Assembly (NCBI GenBank): GCA_963806455.1
Contig: CAWDXZ010000003.1
Location: 1 to 64,000 of the forward strand
Length of the DNA stretch: 64,000 nucleotides
Reading direction: 5' to 3'
From: Bog-756 sp963806455
GTDB taxonomy: Bacteria; Actinomycetota; Acidimicrobiia; Acidimicrobiales; RAAP-2
Shown here one piece after another: positions 7,089 through 16,439 of this stretch (positions are counted from its first letter, which is position 1; each line of letters starts with the position of its first letter). The position numbers and the translations under genes are program-made. A model generated the notes under the pieces. That model had not been told where the DNA came from and made no database searches. It saw nothing but the letters and a program-made list of their open reading frames with translations.

Positions 7089-9428
7089 CTAGAGGAGACC
7101 CAGCTCGCGGCTGCGTTCGAGCGCGTCGGCCCGCGACGACACGGCGAGCTTGCGGTAGATCGACCGAACATGGCTATGGACTGTGAAGTGCGACACATAT
7201 AGTTCACGACCAATATCCCGCTCCGACAGATCGCTGCGCAGGAGCTGGAGCACCCCGAGCTCCCGCGGTGTCAGCTCGCGATCTTCGGATAGGACGCGGC
7301 GGATCTGCGCTGGCCGCTCAAGGGTGGACAATGTCTCGGCCAGGACCCCCGGATCAGGGCAATGGTCGAGGACCGATCTCGCATCGGCAATCGCCGCCAT
7401 GGCCGCCTTGTCCTCGCCCAGGGCCCGAAGCACCGGCGCCTGGCCGAGCAGCGCATGGGCCACCTGGATGGGCTGGCCAAAGATCCGCGCCAGCGCGACG
7501 CCATGCTCGATCAGCGGCAGCGCTTCCTCGGGCTTACCACGTGCCACCAGCGATGCCCCCACCGCCAGCGGAACCGTGCCGACGGCCTGCTCCGTGCCGT
7601 GCTCCCGTCCGAATTGGGCTGCCGACTCGGCCAAGATGTGCTGCTCGTGAGCACGCCCCCGCTCGCCGGCGACCAGCGATCGGTAGGCCAGCGACGACGT
7701 ACCAGACAGCCACTGGGCGCTCGCGGGCGCCAGCGCCGCCGACTCCGCAAACCACTCGTCGGCCTCGTCAAGCTCACCTTCGAAGTACAAGCCTACGCCA
7801 ACCGCCCAGCACGCCAACGGCCGCCAAGGCGAGCCGGGGCCCTCAAGCTCAGCCGCACGTCGGGCATTTTCCAGCTGGGCGCCGACATCTCCCCAAGGGA
7901 ACCCGGCCCGTAGCATCGTCAGGCTCGCCCCTGCGGAGCTGAAGCCATCGGGCAGTGGTCCTGCGTCCAGATTGCCCAGCCTTTCGACCGCTGCGATGGC
8001 CCGTGCCGCCTCCTCCTGCCTCGCGGACAGTGAGAGCACCCACGCCTGAATCAGGAGCAGATGCACTTCGCTGGTCAGTAACTTGTCGGGGAGTTGGCGT
8101 AGCCAGGCCAGGACGGTGTCGTATCTCCACGTGTTGGCGTACCTGATCCACAAGGTTTCGATCAGCTCGACTGCTTCGGCGTAAGCCTCGGCCGCCAAGG
8201 CGTGCCGGATCGCCTCGTCGGTCGTCCCGTGATCACGATGCCAGGAGTAGGCGCGGCGGTGCAGCGCCGGGGCCAGGCCCGGCTCGCGCCGCTCGAGCTC
8301 CACCCGGAGCAGCTGCGCAAAGACGTGGTGAAAGCGATACCACCCAGCCTCGTCGTCGAGCGGGACCAGGAACAGGTTGCTCCGTGGTAGCTCATCGAGC
8401 ATCTCCGCCGAGCCCCCTTGGTCCATCACGGCGTCGCACAGAGGGCCGGTCAACCGTTCGAGAATCGAAGTATGGAGCATCAGCGCTTGCGCCGGCGGCG
8501 TGTGGGCCTCGAGTACTTCCATCACCAGGAAATCCACAACGTGACGGTTCGATCCGCCAAATGTGCGCACGAAAGCGTGGCGGTCGGCGGTGGGCTGTAA
8601 TGAGAGCGCCGCGAGATAGAGCCCCGCCGGCCATCCCTCCGTCTTCCTCACCAGACTGTCGAGGTCTTCGGCTGTGAGGTCGAGCCCGAGGCGGCTGTTC
8701 AGGAATGCGTCCGCTTCCTGGTAGGTGAATCGCAGATCGGCGGCTCGTAGCTCGAGTAGCTCGCCGTGGGCGCGCAGACTGGCCACCGGCAGGCTTGGTT
8801 CCGTCCTGGTGGCGAGTACGACATGTAATCCAGGCGGCGCATGTTCGATGAACCAGCGCACACTGGCGCGTGCCGGTTCGCTGGAGACCCGGTGGAAGTC
8901 GTCCAGGATGAGGGTGATCTCACCTTGGCCGTCCAGCTCATTGACCAGGCGAGGCAGAACCAGATCAATCACCGGTGCCACGAGCGACTGCGATGACGTC
9001 GACTTGGCGACGTCGGGGTTCGCGCGCTGTAGCGCCCCGATCGCATGCGACCACAGGACGACAGGGTCATTGTCGCCCTCGTCCAGCGTCAGCCACGCAA
9101 TGAGTCGCCGAGCGGCCTCGGCCTCGTACCAGGCCGAGAGAAGCGTGGTCTTCCCGAAGCCCGCCGGGCAGGCGACGAGAGTGAGCCTGCGGTCCGATCC
9201 GCTTCGAAGACATTTCTGAAGGCGCTCGCGCGGGATCGACTGTTTGCGCACTGGCGGCGGCCGCAGCTTGGTGCCAACTAGGGTCGGTTGCTCGACACCC
9301 TCGTGTCCCCAGCCGTCCGCGGCAGAATCTTGCAGGTCAGACGTGTCGTGGCGGGTCTCCGGCAATACCTGACGGAGTAACCGGCTCGGCGCCCGCTCAC
9401 TACCGAGGGGCTCCCTTGCAGGGGACAT
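7089..9428 (-). CDS. LAL/MalT-like LuxR-family ATP-dependent transcriptional regulator
   Basis: 779 residues from the ATG at 9428 (the frame is open to 9491). Near residues 80-95 is a Walker A motif, ACPAGFGKTTLLSAW; the Walker B region is ITLILDDFH. A long helical middle part with TPR-like repeats follows (about 400-700). The C-terminal LuxR helix-turn-helix reads LTPRELGVLQLLRSDLSERD, then YVSHFTVHSHVRSIYRKLAV. Proteins of this STAND class bind ATP and an effector, then activate promoters. It lies within a stress-type gene island, and a repeated 17-bp motif on both sides is a candidate target. The effector is unknown. Confidence 0.9.
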   Translation of the reverse strand: MSPAREPLGSERAPSRLLRQVLPETRHDTSDLQDSAADGWGHEGVEQPTLVGTKLRPPPVRKQSIPRERLQKCLRSGSDRRLTLVACPAGFGKTTLLSAWYEAEAARRLIAWLTLDEGDNDPVVLWSHAIGALQRANPDVAKSTSSQSLVAPVIDLVLPRLVNELDGQGEITLILDDFHRVSSEPARASVRWFIEHAPPGLHVVLATRTEPSLPVASLRAHGELLELRAADLRFTYQEADAFLNSRLGLDLTAEDLDSLVRKTEGWPAGLYLAALSLQPTADRHAFVRTFGGSNRHVVDFLVMEVLEAHTPPAQALMLHTSILERLTGPLCDAVMDQGGSAEMLDELPRSNLFLVPLDDEAGWYRFHHVFAQLLRVELERREPGLAPALHRRAYSWHRDHGTTDEAIRHALAAEAYAEAVELIETLWIRYANTWRYDTVLAWLRQLPDKLLTSEVHLLLIQAWVLSLSARQEEAARAIAAVERLGNLDAGPLPDGFSSAGASLTMLRAGFPWGDVGAQLENARRAAELEGPGSPWRPLACWAVGVGLYFEGELDEADEWFAESAALAPASAQWLSGTSSLAYRSLVAGERGRAHEQHILAESAAQFGREHGTEQAVGTVPLAVGASLVARGKPEEALPLIEHGVALARIFGQPIQVAHALLGQAPVLRALGEDKAAMAAIADARSVLDHCPDPGVLAETLSTLERPAQIRRVLSEDRELTPRELGVLQLLRSDLSERDIGRELYVSHFTVHSHVRSIYRKLAVSSRADALERSRELGLL

Positions 9429-9711
9429 AACGCTTAGCTTGCCAGTTGAGAGTTCCTGGGTCCATGGCCGAAAGTCCCTACCTACAGCCAAAGCTCCCTA
9501 CCCAAGGCGGCGGCACTCCTTCGCTCGCCCGCAGACTGGCTTCAACGATGCCGGACTTCACCGGTGTTGCCGGGCCAGGCACGTCACCACCGCGAGCTGC
9601 AACCTCCTCCGGTAGGCGATGAAACGCCGAATCGGACACCGCGGTGGTCTTCGACGGCCGGGGCGCGTGCTCCATTCTGTGTCCGCACCTTGACCCGAAC
9701 CGGGCAGGTTT

Positions 9712-9728
9712 CCCCTAGGTGAATCCGG
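9712..9728 (+). promoter_or_regulatory. 17-bp conserved motif, copy 2 (upstream of the gene at 9893)
   Basis: CCCCTAGGTGAATCCGG, identical to 6933-6949 on the other strand, 165 bp upstream of the ATG at 9893. The remaining intergenic sequence (9429-9892) holds no other gene I can support; the region just upstream of 9893 is AT-richer and may carry the promoter. Confidence 0.55.
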
Positions 9729-9892
9729 ATCGCAGGTGATGACAATTCACCTACATAAGTGTGAACCTGCCAGGTGACGAGCCGACCGCTCAAGGTGTAA
9801 TTCGAGTTGACCGGCAGCTCGTTCGTCATTGTCTATAGAAGCAAAGTAGCGCCGGAAACCCCAATTGATGCACAGAAAGAATGGAGAGCATC

Positions 9893-10402
9893 ATGGCCAA
9901 ATCTGACCCCGTGTTTGTCTACATCGGCACCTACCCGAGCGAAGCATCTGCCCGAGCCGACTACGACGTCGTGAAGGACCTGCACGCCGCAGGAGCTGTC
10001 GGAACCTACGACGCTTCGGTAGTTACCAAGGACCCGGACGGCAAGGTGCGGGTCGACAAGGACGAGACCTCGACCCGTCACGGAGCCTGGGGCGGAGCAG
10101 CGGTTGGGGCGCTAGTCGGCATCATCTTCCCGCCGTCGATCATCGTCGGCGCAGCGGTTGGTGCGACGGTCGGCGGGGTGAGCGGTCACCTGTGGAAGGG
10201 CATGTCCCGGTCCGACGTGAAGGAGTTCGGAGACATCATCGACGCTGGGCAGGCTGCCCTGGTCATCGTGGGTCAGAGCACCATCGGGGATGCCATCGAG
10301 AAGGCCGACCTCAAGGCTGAGAAGCACGCGGCGAAGGAGCTCGACGTGAGCTCCAAGGACATTGACCAGGCGGTTCAGGAGACCGCGAAGTCAGTGAGCT
10401 GA
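9893..10402 (+). CDS. DUF1269-like protein with glycine-zipper membrane segment
   Basis: 169 residues. The ATG at 9893 is chosen because GGAGAG sits at 9883-9888, five bases before it. The N-terminal domain (DPVFVYIGTYPSEASARADY, about residues 5-50) looks like a small alpha/beta fold. It is followed by a Gly/Ala-rich hydrophobic stretch, GAAVGALVGIIFPPSIIVGA, and AVGATVGGVSGHLWKGM, typical of glycine zippers that insert in membranes. A soluble C-terminal part ends in a Lys/Glu/Ala-rich helix. Proteins of this type are found in general-stress gene sets. The exact role is unknown. Confidence 0.7.
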   Translation: MAKSDPVFVYIGTYPSEASARADYDVVKDLHAAGAVGTYDASVVTKDPDGKVRVDKDETSTRHGAWGGAAVGALVGIIFPPSIIVGAAVGATVGGVSGHLWKGMSRSDVKEFGDIIDAGQAALVIVGQSTIGDAIEKADLKAEKHAAKELDVSSKDIDQAVQETAKSVS

Positions 10403-10451
10403 GCGGGCCGCTCGGTGCGACGTGGCGGATGTCGCTGTTCGTGGGAAGAAA

Positions 10452-10516
10452 CAGCCGCCGACCGCGGACGACGTAGACAGATCTAGTGAAGTGGTTGTGT
10501 CTGTCGTCGGCGGCTG
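10452..10516 (+). terminator. Long-range inverted repeat after the DUF1269-like gene
   Basis: CAGCCGCCGAC at 10452-10462 pairs perfectly with GTCGGCGGCTG at 10506-10516. Inside it is a second short pairing of GACAG with CTGTC. There is no U-tract, so this may be a processing or attenuator structure rather than a classical terminator. Confidence 0.35.
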
Positions 10517-10611
10517 GATCATCCTTGATCCGCCTTCCGGATTCTGGGGGCACGATTCGAAGCATCTGACCATTCAATGGTTCAACCAAATTGAACAGAA
10601 AGGGCATGAAC

Positions 10612-10944
10612 ATGAGTGAAGACCGACCCCTTCTCGCCACCGTCCTCGACATGACCGAGGCCTCGGTGAGCCGAACCAGCCTGAGTGACCGGGAGCTAAT
10701 GATGGTCCGGCTCGCTGCCTTGGCAGCTGTTAACGCACCCCCGGCCTCATACCTGCTGAACATGGCTGCCGTCACAGCCGCAGGTACGAATTTGACCCTG
10801 GAGGACGCGCAAGGAACCCTCATCGCTGTCGCGCCAGTTATCGGCACGCCCAGAACGGTATCCGCAGCCACAGCCATCGCCGAGGCCCTGGGACTGGCTC
10901 TGGCCATCGAGGACGCTATTGAGGAGAGGCAAGTATCATCCTGA
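10612..10944 (+). CDS. AhpD/carboxymuconolactone decarboxylase-like protein lacking CxxC
   Basis: 110 residues starting MSEDRPLLATVLDMTEASVS. An AGAAAGGG site lies seven bases upstream; the ATG at 10606 is too close to it. The segment LSDRELMMVRLAALAAVNAP, then SYLLNMAAVTAAG and EDAQGTLIAVAPVIGTPRTV, matches the all-helical CMD fold. The AhpD catalytic CxxC is absent, so peroxidase-coupled disulfide chemistry is unlikely. Similar short CMD-like proteins are common in actinobacterial stress islands. The substrate is unknown. Confidence 0.65.
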   Translation: MSEDRPLLATVLDMTEASVSRTSLSDRELMMVRLAALAAVNAPPASYLLNMAAVTAAGTNLTLEDAQGTLIAVAPVIGTPRTVSAATAIAEALGLALAIEDAIEERQVSS

Positions 10945-11197
10945 CTTACCATCACTCCTTCGCTGTGACCAACCAGAGGTCTTCGATTCCACAACGGTCC
11001 GAGGACAGCTGGTCGATCAGCGAGACCGGCCGTTGGAGCACTCCCGACACTGTCTCCTCGGGCAGCGCTCCAACGGATACGAAGGAGCCCTGACGTGGTC
11101 GGGGGAACCCGAGTGCCCGTCGGCGCTTCCCGTGAGGAGGCAGCCCTTCCAGCATCCGTGTTTCAATCGGTGCGCCTCGAATTCGGGCGGGCGCTCC

Positions 11198-11941
11198 ATG
11201 CCCCATACGTGGTGCCGATCCGTTGTCGTGGTCAACGGCCTCCTCATGGCAGGGCTGTGGTGGTGGGCGCCGGGCGCCTGGAAGAACTCGCTCTTCTCCC
11301 TCCACGGGCCGCTGGCCTTCGCCCTGGTCCTCGGCGGCTGGATGATTGCTGACGTGCCGGCGACCAACCTCCTTGGGCCCGACCCCCGGCGGACGAGCGC
11401 GGCGCTTGATGATCCGGTGATGTTCCGGCGCCTGCTCTACGCCAAAAACCTCGTCTTATGGACCTTCGTCGCCCCAGTGTGCAGCCTCGTGGCCGTGATC
11501 ATTGGAACCTCCAACCACGAATACGTCGCAATGGTCATCACCATCATCGCCATCACCGTGATGCCGTTCGGGGTGTTGGGGATCTCGGCCTGGGTCGGCA
11601 TCCGCTTCCCCTACCACCCGATCCCGATGCGGGAACGCTGGGCGCATCGCCGCTCCTGGGGGCGAATGTGGGTGCGATGGCTGGTGCTCGTCGTGACGCC
11701 CCACGGTCTCGTCCCGGCGCTGGCGTTCGCTTTCATCACACCCACGCTGTTGCTCTGGGGGACCTCGGCTCAGAACGGGCTTACCGGCCGACTGTCGGAG
11801 GGCGAGTATGCGCTGGGCGTGCTGATGGCTTGCGGCTTGTCGCTCATTGGAGCTGTCTTCGGACAACGCGCCGGCGCGCGATGGGCCCTTCGCCGCAAGA
11901 ACAAACTGTCGTCTTGCTTAGGCGATCCGTCCCTCGGATAA
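11198..11941 (+). CDS. Multi-pass membrane protein of unknown function
   Basis: About 247 residues from the ATG at 11198 (MPHTWCRSVVVVNGLLMAGL); the frame is open upstream to 10919 but has no coding character there. Six hydrophobic segments follow, with conserved-looking cytoplasmic pieces DVPATNLLGPDPRRTSAALD, FRRLLYAKNLVLWTFVAPVC and GIRFPYHPIPMRERWAHRRS. The short PYHPIPMRxRW segment between membrane helices looks functionally constrained. I do not recognise a named family. It lies 52 bp before the DUF2252 gene and in the same direction. Confidence 0.6.
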   Translation: MPHTWCRSVVVVNGLLMAGLWWWAPGAWKNSLFSLHGPLAFALVLGGWMIADVPATNLLGPDPRRTSAALDDPVMFRRLLYAKNLVLWTFVAPVCSLVAVIIGTSNHEYVAMVITIIAITVMPFGVLGISAWVGIRFPYHPIPMRERWAHRRSWGRMWVRWLVLVVTPHGLVPALAFAFITPTLLLWGTSAQNGLTGRLSEGEYALGVLMACGLSLIGAVFGQRAGARWALRRKNKLSSCLGDPSLG

Positions 11942-11993
11942 CGCGGCAACTGTGAGTCGACCAACTATCTGGAACACTGAAAAGAGGTACGAA

Positions 11994-13401
11994 ATGACTA
12001 CAGCTGTTGAGCACTCAACCCATAAGCAGCGTGCCGCACAGGGTAAGGCTGCCCGGGAGGAGCTGCCACGGGAGCGCCACGCTGAATGGTCGGCCAACCA
12101 ACGACAGCAAAAGCCGCTCGATCTCTTGGCCGAACAGGGACTGACTCGCGTTCCAGAACTTGTGCCGATTCGATACGGGCGGATGGCGGCAACACCGTTC
12201 ACCTACTACCGAGGCGCCGCGCTGCCAATGGCCGCAGACCTTTCCACAGGGCCACGCACGAGCCTCGATGTCCAATTGTGCGGCGACGCTCACTTGTGCA
12301 ACTTCGGAGGCTTTGCCTCACCCGAACGGGACTTGCTCTTCGACGTTAACGACTTCGACGAGACCTCACCGGGACCCTTCGAATGGGATCTTAAGCGCTT
12401 GGGCGCCAGCTTCGAAATCGCCGCCCGCAGCCGCAACTTCTCGGCCAAGGTGGGCCGGAAACTCGTCACGAACTCGATGCGTGCCTATCGCGAAGCCATG
12501 CACGAGTTCGCCGCAATGTCCAACTTGGAGGTGTGGTATTCGCGCCTGGACCTGGCCGGTGTCGTCCAGAGGTGGGGCTCCGAAGTCAGTAGCGACGTGC
12601 TCGCAGCACTTCAGAAAACCACCACGAAGGCAGAATCGAAGGATCAGCTCAAGGCTCGAGTGAAACTCACCGAGGTGGTCGACGGCGAGCTCCGCTTCCG
12701 AAATGATCCTCCGTTGCTTGTTCGGGTGAGCGAACTCTCTGGCGAAACGGACGCTGGGCAGCTCCAGGACATGATCCACGAAGGCATTCGTTCGTATCGA
12801 GAGACGCTGATCGGGGACAGTCGCCATCTGCTCGAATCCTACGAGTTCGTGGACGTGGCTCGGAAGGTCGTCGGAGTCGGGAGTGTCGGCACACGGGCCT
12901 GGGTCGCGCTCTTTAGAGGAGACGACACCGACGACACGCTCATCCTGCAGATCAAGGAGGCCGAAGCCTCTGTGCTGGAGCGTTTTGCCAGCAAGAGCGA
13001 GTTTAAGAACCATGGCCAACGGGTCGTGGAAGGCCAGCGCTTCATGCAAGCGGCGAGCGACATCTTTCTCGGCTGGCATCGGGTCCCGACCGGCATCGAC
13101 GGCAAGCCTCACGACTATTACTTCCGCCAGTTGTGGGATTGGAAATTGTCGGCTGACGTCGACAACATGCCTCACGGAGAGCCTTCTCGTCTACGCGAAG
13201 ATATGTGGTTGGGCATTGGCGCGCGCTCATGCCCGATCCGGTGACCGCGTGGCCGTCGCTTCGTACCTAGGGTCCGGTGACACCTTCGACCGGGCAATTG
13301 CCGACTTTGCCGTCTCTTACGCGGATCAGAACGAACTTGACCATCAAGCCCTCGTTGACGCCATTGCCAAAGGCTCGGTTCAAGCAACGCTTGGTGTCTA
13401 G
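11994..13401 (+). pseudogene. DUF2252 family protein gene with a single +1 frameshift
   Basis: The ATG at 11994 has an AAGAGG site six bases upstream. The first frame has the DUF2252 landmarks YRGAALPMAADLS, VQLCGDAHLCNFGGFASPER, FDVNDFDETSPGPFEWDLKR and YYFRQLWDWKLSADVDNM. That frame then runs out at 13244. The missing C-terminus, ESLLVYAKICGWALARAHAR and SGDRVAVASYLGSGD to the stop at 13401, continues in the next frame. One extra base near 13168-13175 explains it. DUF2252 proteins have a kinase-like fold (GDAHLCNFG, DFDE) and unknown substrates. Without the last 60-odd residues the product is probably inactive, unless this is a sequencing error. Confidence 0.85.
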
Positions 13402-13530
13402 CCCCAAACTGCAGAAATGGATGAGGAGGTGACGCTTGTAGATTCGCCGGACACGTAGAGAAGACAAGTTGAGAGCCGTTGGACCTACGCATAATGGGGC
13501 TGACCGACTAGTTGAACCTGGAGGAAAAAC

Positions 13531-13767
13531 ATGTTGATTGCCTATAGTTTTCCGCTGTTGAGCGTCTTTTGGAGCTTGCTGATGTTTGCGCTGCTGGTCC
13601 TCTGGATCTTCATCGTCATCTGGTGCTTCATCGACAATTTCCGTCGCCGGGACCACCATGGCGTTGCCAAAGCGCTCTGGTTTGTCTTCATCGTCTTTGT
13701 CCCCGTGATCGGTGTGATCGCCTACATCATCGCCAGGCCGCCTGTGGCAGACGTTGACGTGGTGTGA
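13531..13767 (+). CDS. Small two-helix membrane protein (PLDc_N type)
   Basis: 78 residues: two membrane helices (about 8-35 and 48-70) joined by the short polar turn CFIDNFRRRDHHGVAKALWF. The W-x-F-x-x-x-D-x-x-R-R pattern and the second helix FIVFVPVIGVIAYIIARP are the phospholipase D N-terminal (PLDc_N) signature, found alone as a small inner-membrane protein in stress clusters. GGAGG lies seven bases before the ATG. Confidence 0.75.
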   Translation: MLIAYSFPLLSVFWSLLMFALLVLWIFIVIWCFIDNFRRRDHHGVAKALWFVFIVFVPVIGVIAYIIARPPVADVDVV

Positions 13768-13864
13768 GAACACCAGCTCCACCTCTTCTATCCGGACGGG
13801 GGGACCCGGGACGGCAGTCAAGCTGCCTCGGGGCCCCGCCGGCCCACGTGAAAGGTCCACTCAA

Positions 13865-14353
13865 ATGAAACGAATCGCAGTGTTGGCCGTGATGATCTCC
13901 GCGGCAGTGATTACCGGGTGCTCAACCTCTTCCACAAGTAGTTCGACGACAACCACGAGCCAGGCACCGACGTCGAGCACCGTTGCCAACAGCGTGACCG
14001 GGACGGTGAAATGGGCCACGACCAACAAGGCAGTGGTCGCAGCGCTGAGTGCCGATGTGGGTACTCTGGGAACTGCACTGCCGGCCGCCGTGTCCACTCA
14101 CAACCCATCGTCAGTGACCGCCAATTGCCAGAAGCTCGCTACGGACGTGGCGACGGCGAAGGCACTGCCCCCCATTCCCAACTCGACTGCTCAGAAGGAA
14201 TGGACGTCGCTGCTGAACGATCTCAGCAATGCGTCGCAGAAGTGCAGTGACGGGATCGCCAAGAACGATACCGGGTCGCTTAGTCAGGCCGCTTCCGGAA
14301 TAACGAGCAGCAACAGCACTCTCAAGAGTCTGACCAGCACCCTTGGTCTATGA
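13865..14353 (+). CDS. Small secreted lipoprotein
   Basis: 162 residues from the ATG at 13865. The signal peptide MKRIAVLAVMISAAVITGCS ends in a lipobox (ITGC), so Cys19 should be lipidated. A Ser/Thr linker (about 20-45) follows, then a helical domain, TGTVKWATTNKAVVAALSAD to LTSTLGL, with two further cysteines that could form a disulfide (ANCQK, SQKCS). No enzymatic motif is seen. Its TGA overlaps the ATG of the exporter gene (ATGA at 14350-14353), so the two are translationally coupled. Confidence 0.75.
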   Translation: MKRIAVLAVMISAAVITGCSTSSTSSSTTTTSQAPTSSTVANSVTGTVKWATTNKAVVAALSADVGTLGTALPAAVSTHNPSSVTANCQKLATDVATAKALPPIPNSTAQKEWTSLLNDLSNASQKCSDGIAKNDTGSLSQAASGITSSNSTLKSLTSTLGL

Positions 14354-16050
14354 CGGTAACGGCTGGGGAATCGGAGGGGCCGACCCAAGGTAAGTCGCAG
14401 GGGGAAGCCCAAGCATCGAGCCTTGACCAGGCCACGGCGAAGAAGGGCTCGCTGGCACTCGTGGCTTTGGCCACGGCGCAGTTCCTCATGGTGCTGGACC
14501 AGTCCGTGATGAACGTGTCGATCGGCGCGCTGGTGCACGACTTCCACACCACGGTCACCACGATCCAAGCGGTCATCACCCTCTACTGCCTGGTCATGGC
14601 GATGCTCATCCTCACCGGGGCCAAGATCGGCGACATGATCGGTCGACGGCGGGCGTTCGTCATCGGCCTCATCATCTACGCCTGCGGCTCAGCACTGACG
14701 GCCGCCTCCCAGTCGGTCGTCGTCCTCGCCCTCGGATGGTCGGTGCTCGAGGGCATCGGTGCATCGCTCGTCTTCCCTGCGCTCGCGGCGCTGATTGCCG
14801 GCAACTTCGAAGGAACCCGACGCAAGGCCGCCTACGCGATCATCGGTGGCGTCGCGGGTGCGGGGATCGCGGTCGGTCCCATCGTGGGCGGCTGGGCGAC
14901 GACCGTGCTGACGTGGCGCATCGTGTTCGTCGGGGAGGTGTTCATTGCTGCCTTCATCCTGATCATGACCCGGAAAGTGGCAGACACTCCTCGCCCGGAT
15001 CCCGCCCCGAAGCTCGACATTGTCGGATCGGTGCTGTCGGCTGCCGGTCTCGGGGTGTTCGTCTACGGGGTCCTCCAATCGAGTACGTGGGGATGGGTCA
15101 AGCCCAAGAACTCGCCGATCACCATCTTCGGATTCTCACTCACCCTTTTTGTCATCGCCGCCGGTTGCGTCCTGCTCTGGGGGTTCGTGACTTGGCAGCG
15201 CCACCGCGAGGATACGAACCGCGACCCGCTCGTCCATCTCTCGCTGGCGCGGATCCCGCCGGTGCGTTCAGGGCTGATCGGGATGTTCAGCCAGAACCTG
15301 CTGCTGATGGGAATCTTCTTCGTCGTTCCGCTCTACCTCCAACTGGTCCTCGGGCTGAACGCCCTCGAGACCGGGATCAAGATGCTGCCCATCTCGATCA
15401 CCATGTTCGCGACAGCGGCTATCGGCTCACGACTTTCGAACCGTTTTCCGGTGCGGGCCATTGTTCAGAGCGGTCTGATCGTTACTCTCGCCGGTACCCT
15501 GGTCCTGCTGTCGACAATCAAGCCCACCCTCTCCAACGCCGGATTCGCCATTGGGATGGGTGTGCTCGGCATCGGAATGGGCTTGATGATCTCCCAGTTG
15601 GGCAACGTGGTCCAGTCATCGGTCGAGGAGTCGGGCCGGAGCGAGGCGGGTGGGCTGCAGTACACGGGGCAACAGCTCGGCTCATCCCTCGGCGTGGCGC
15701 TCATCGGAGCGATCGTGCTGATCGGGCTGACCAGCACCTTCATTTCGAACGTTGAGCACGATCCCCGCATCAGCGCCGAAGTCTCAGCCCAAGTTGGAGT
15801 GGCTGCCGGCTCGAACACAAACTTTGTCTCGTCCACTCAGGTCGAAAGCGCGGCCAAGAAGGCGGGCCTTGACCAGGCGTCAACGGCGGCCGTCGTCGAC
15901 GATTACGAGTCGGCGCAGCTCCGGTCACTCAAGGCCGGGCTCCTGGCTGCCGCTCTCCTCGCCCTCATCTCACTCGGATTTACGAGAGAGTTACCCCACA
16001 GCCGACCTGCACCCCAGAAGAAACGGAAGCGGGCGATCGCGTCGACGTGA
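14350..16050 (+). CDS. DHA2-type (14-TM) MFS drug exporter
   Basis: 566 residues, about 14 membrane segments. Motif A is GAKIGDMIGRRRAFVIGLII; the first helix carries AQFLMVLDQSVMNVSIGALV, the DHA2 motif D1 (LDxTVVNVAL) in variant form. Motif C is seen in GGVAGAGIAVGPIVGGW. A periplasmic-side loop follows near residues 470-510, and the C-terminus is Arg/Lys-rich (QKKRKRAIAST). The family exports hydrophobic drugs or metabolites by proton antiport across the cytoplasmic membrane. Coupled to the lipoprotein gene by the ATGA overlap, it ends the rightward run started at 9893. Confidence 0.88.
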   Translation: MTVTAGESEGPTQGKSQGEAQASSLDQATAKKGSLALVALATAQFLMVLDQSVMNVSIGALVHDFHTTVTTIQAVITLYCLVMAMLILTGAKIGDMIGRRRAFVIGLIIYACGSALTAASQSVVVLALGWSVLEGIGASLVFPALAALIAGNFEGTRRKAAYAIIGGVAGAGIAVGPIVGGWATTVLTWRIVFVGEVFIAAFILIMTRKVADTPRPDPAPKLDIVGSVLSAAGLGVFVYGVLQSSTWGWVKPKNSPITIFGFSLTLFVIAAGCVLLWGFVTWQRHREDTNRDPLVHLSLARIPPVRSGLIGMFSQNLLLMGIFFVVPLYLQLVLGLNALETGIKMLPISITMFATAAIGSRLSNRFPVRAIVQSGLIVTLAGTLVLLSTIKPTLSNAGFAIGMGVLGIGMGLMISQLGNVVQSSVEESGRSEAGGLQYTGQQLGSSLGVALIGAIVLIGLTSTFISNVEHDPRISAEVSAQVGVAAGSNTNFVSSTQVESAAKKAGLDQASTAAVVDDYESAQLRSLKAGLLAAALLALISLGFTRELPHSRPAPQKKRKRAIAST

Positions 16051-16124
16051 AGTCCAGGTAATAGCCGAATCCTGCAGATTGTCAGCCATTGCCGGAGACT
16101 CTGAATCACTCTGGCGCACCTAGG

Positions 16125-16265
16125 GAGTCGAAACCCCATCCGATCGCCTGACCAGGACTATTCCGCAAGTATTTGTGCCAACAACAATATGGAAAAGTGT
16201 GGAAAGTGCCGCTCGATAACTCGTCATCCGAGGTGGTCAGTGGGGTTTTGTCGGTGGCCCACTGA
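16125..16265. repeat. Dispersed ~150-bp repeat, copy 1, next to tetranucleotide repeats
   Basis: The segment from CCCATCCGATCGCCTGACCA through GTGGAAAGTGCCGCTCG to TTTTGTCGGTGGCCCACTGA is homologous to 23697-23857 and 34687-34845. This is the most diverged copy at its left end. It fills most of the gene-free interval 16051-16439. On the minus strand all copies can be read as TDKTPLTTSDDELSSGTFH or a close variant, which may mean a decayed coding origin. Confidence 0.75.
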
Positions 16266-16312
16266 CTGACTGACTGACCAACCAACCAACCAACCAACCA
16301 ACCAACCAACCA
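16262..16312. repeat. Simple tandem repeats (CTGA)n then (CCAA)n
   Basis: Four CTGA units run directly into about nine CCAA units, ending near 16312. The copy of the dispersed repeat at 34845 is also followed by CTGA units, and the right end of the window carries further CCAA-type repeats. Such tracts are prone to slippage. Confidence 0.85.
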
Positions 16313-16439
16313 CCCTTCCCCGTGGCCGGTTCGGGTCGGCCATCGGAGCCCAACCCCCCGGTCCCAGCGCTGAACGTCAGCCGGGATGAGTCTGAAGTTG
16401 GCACAAGTGTTCCGTCACCCGGTAACAGAACCTGGACGG

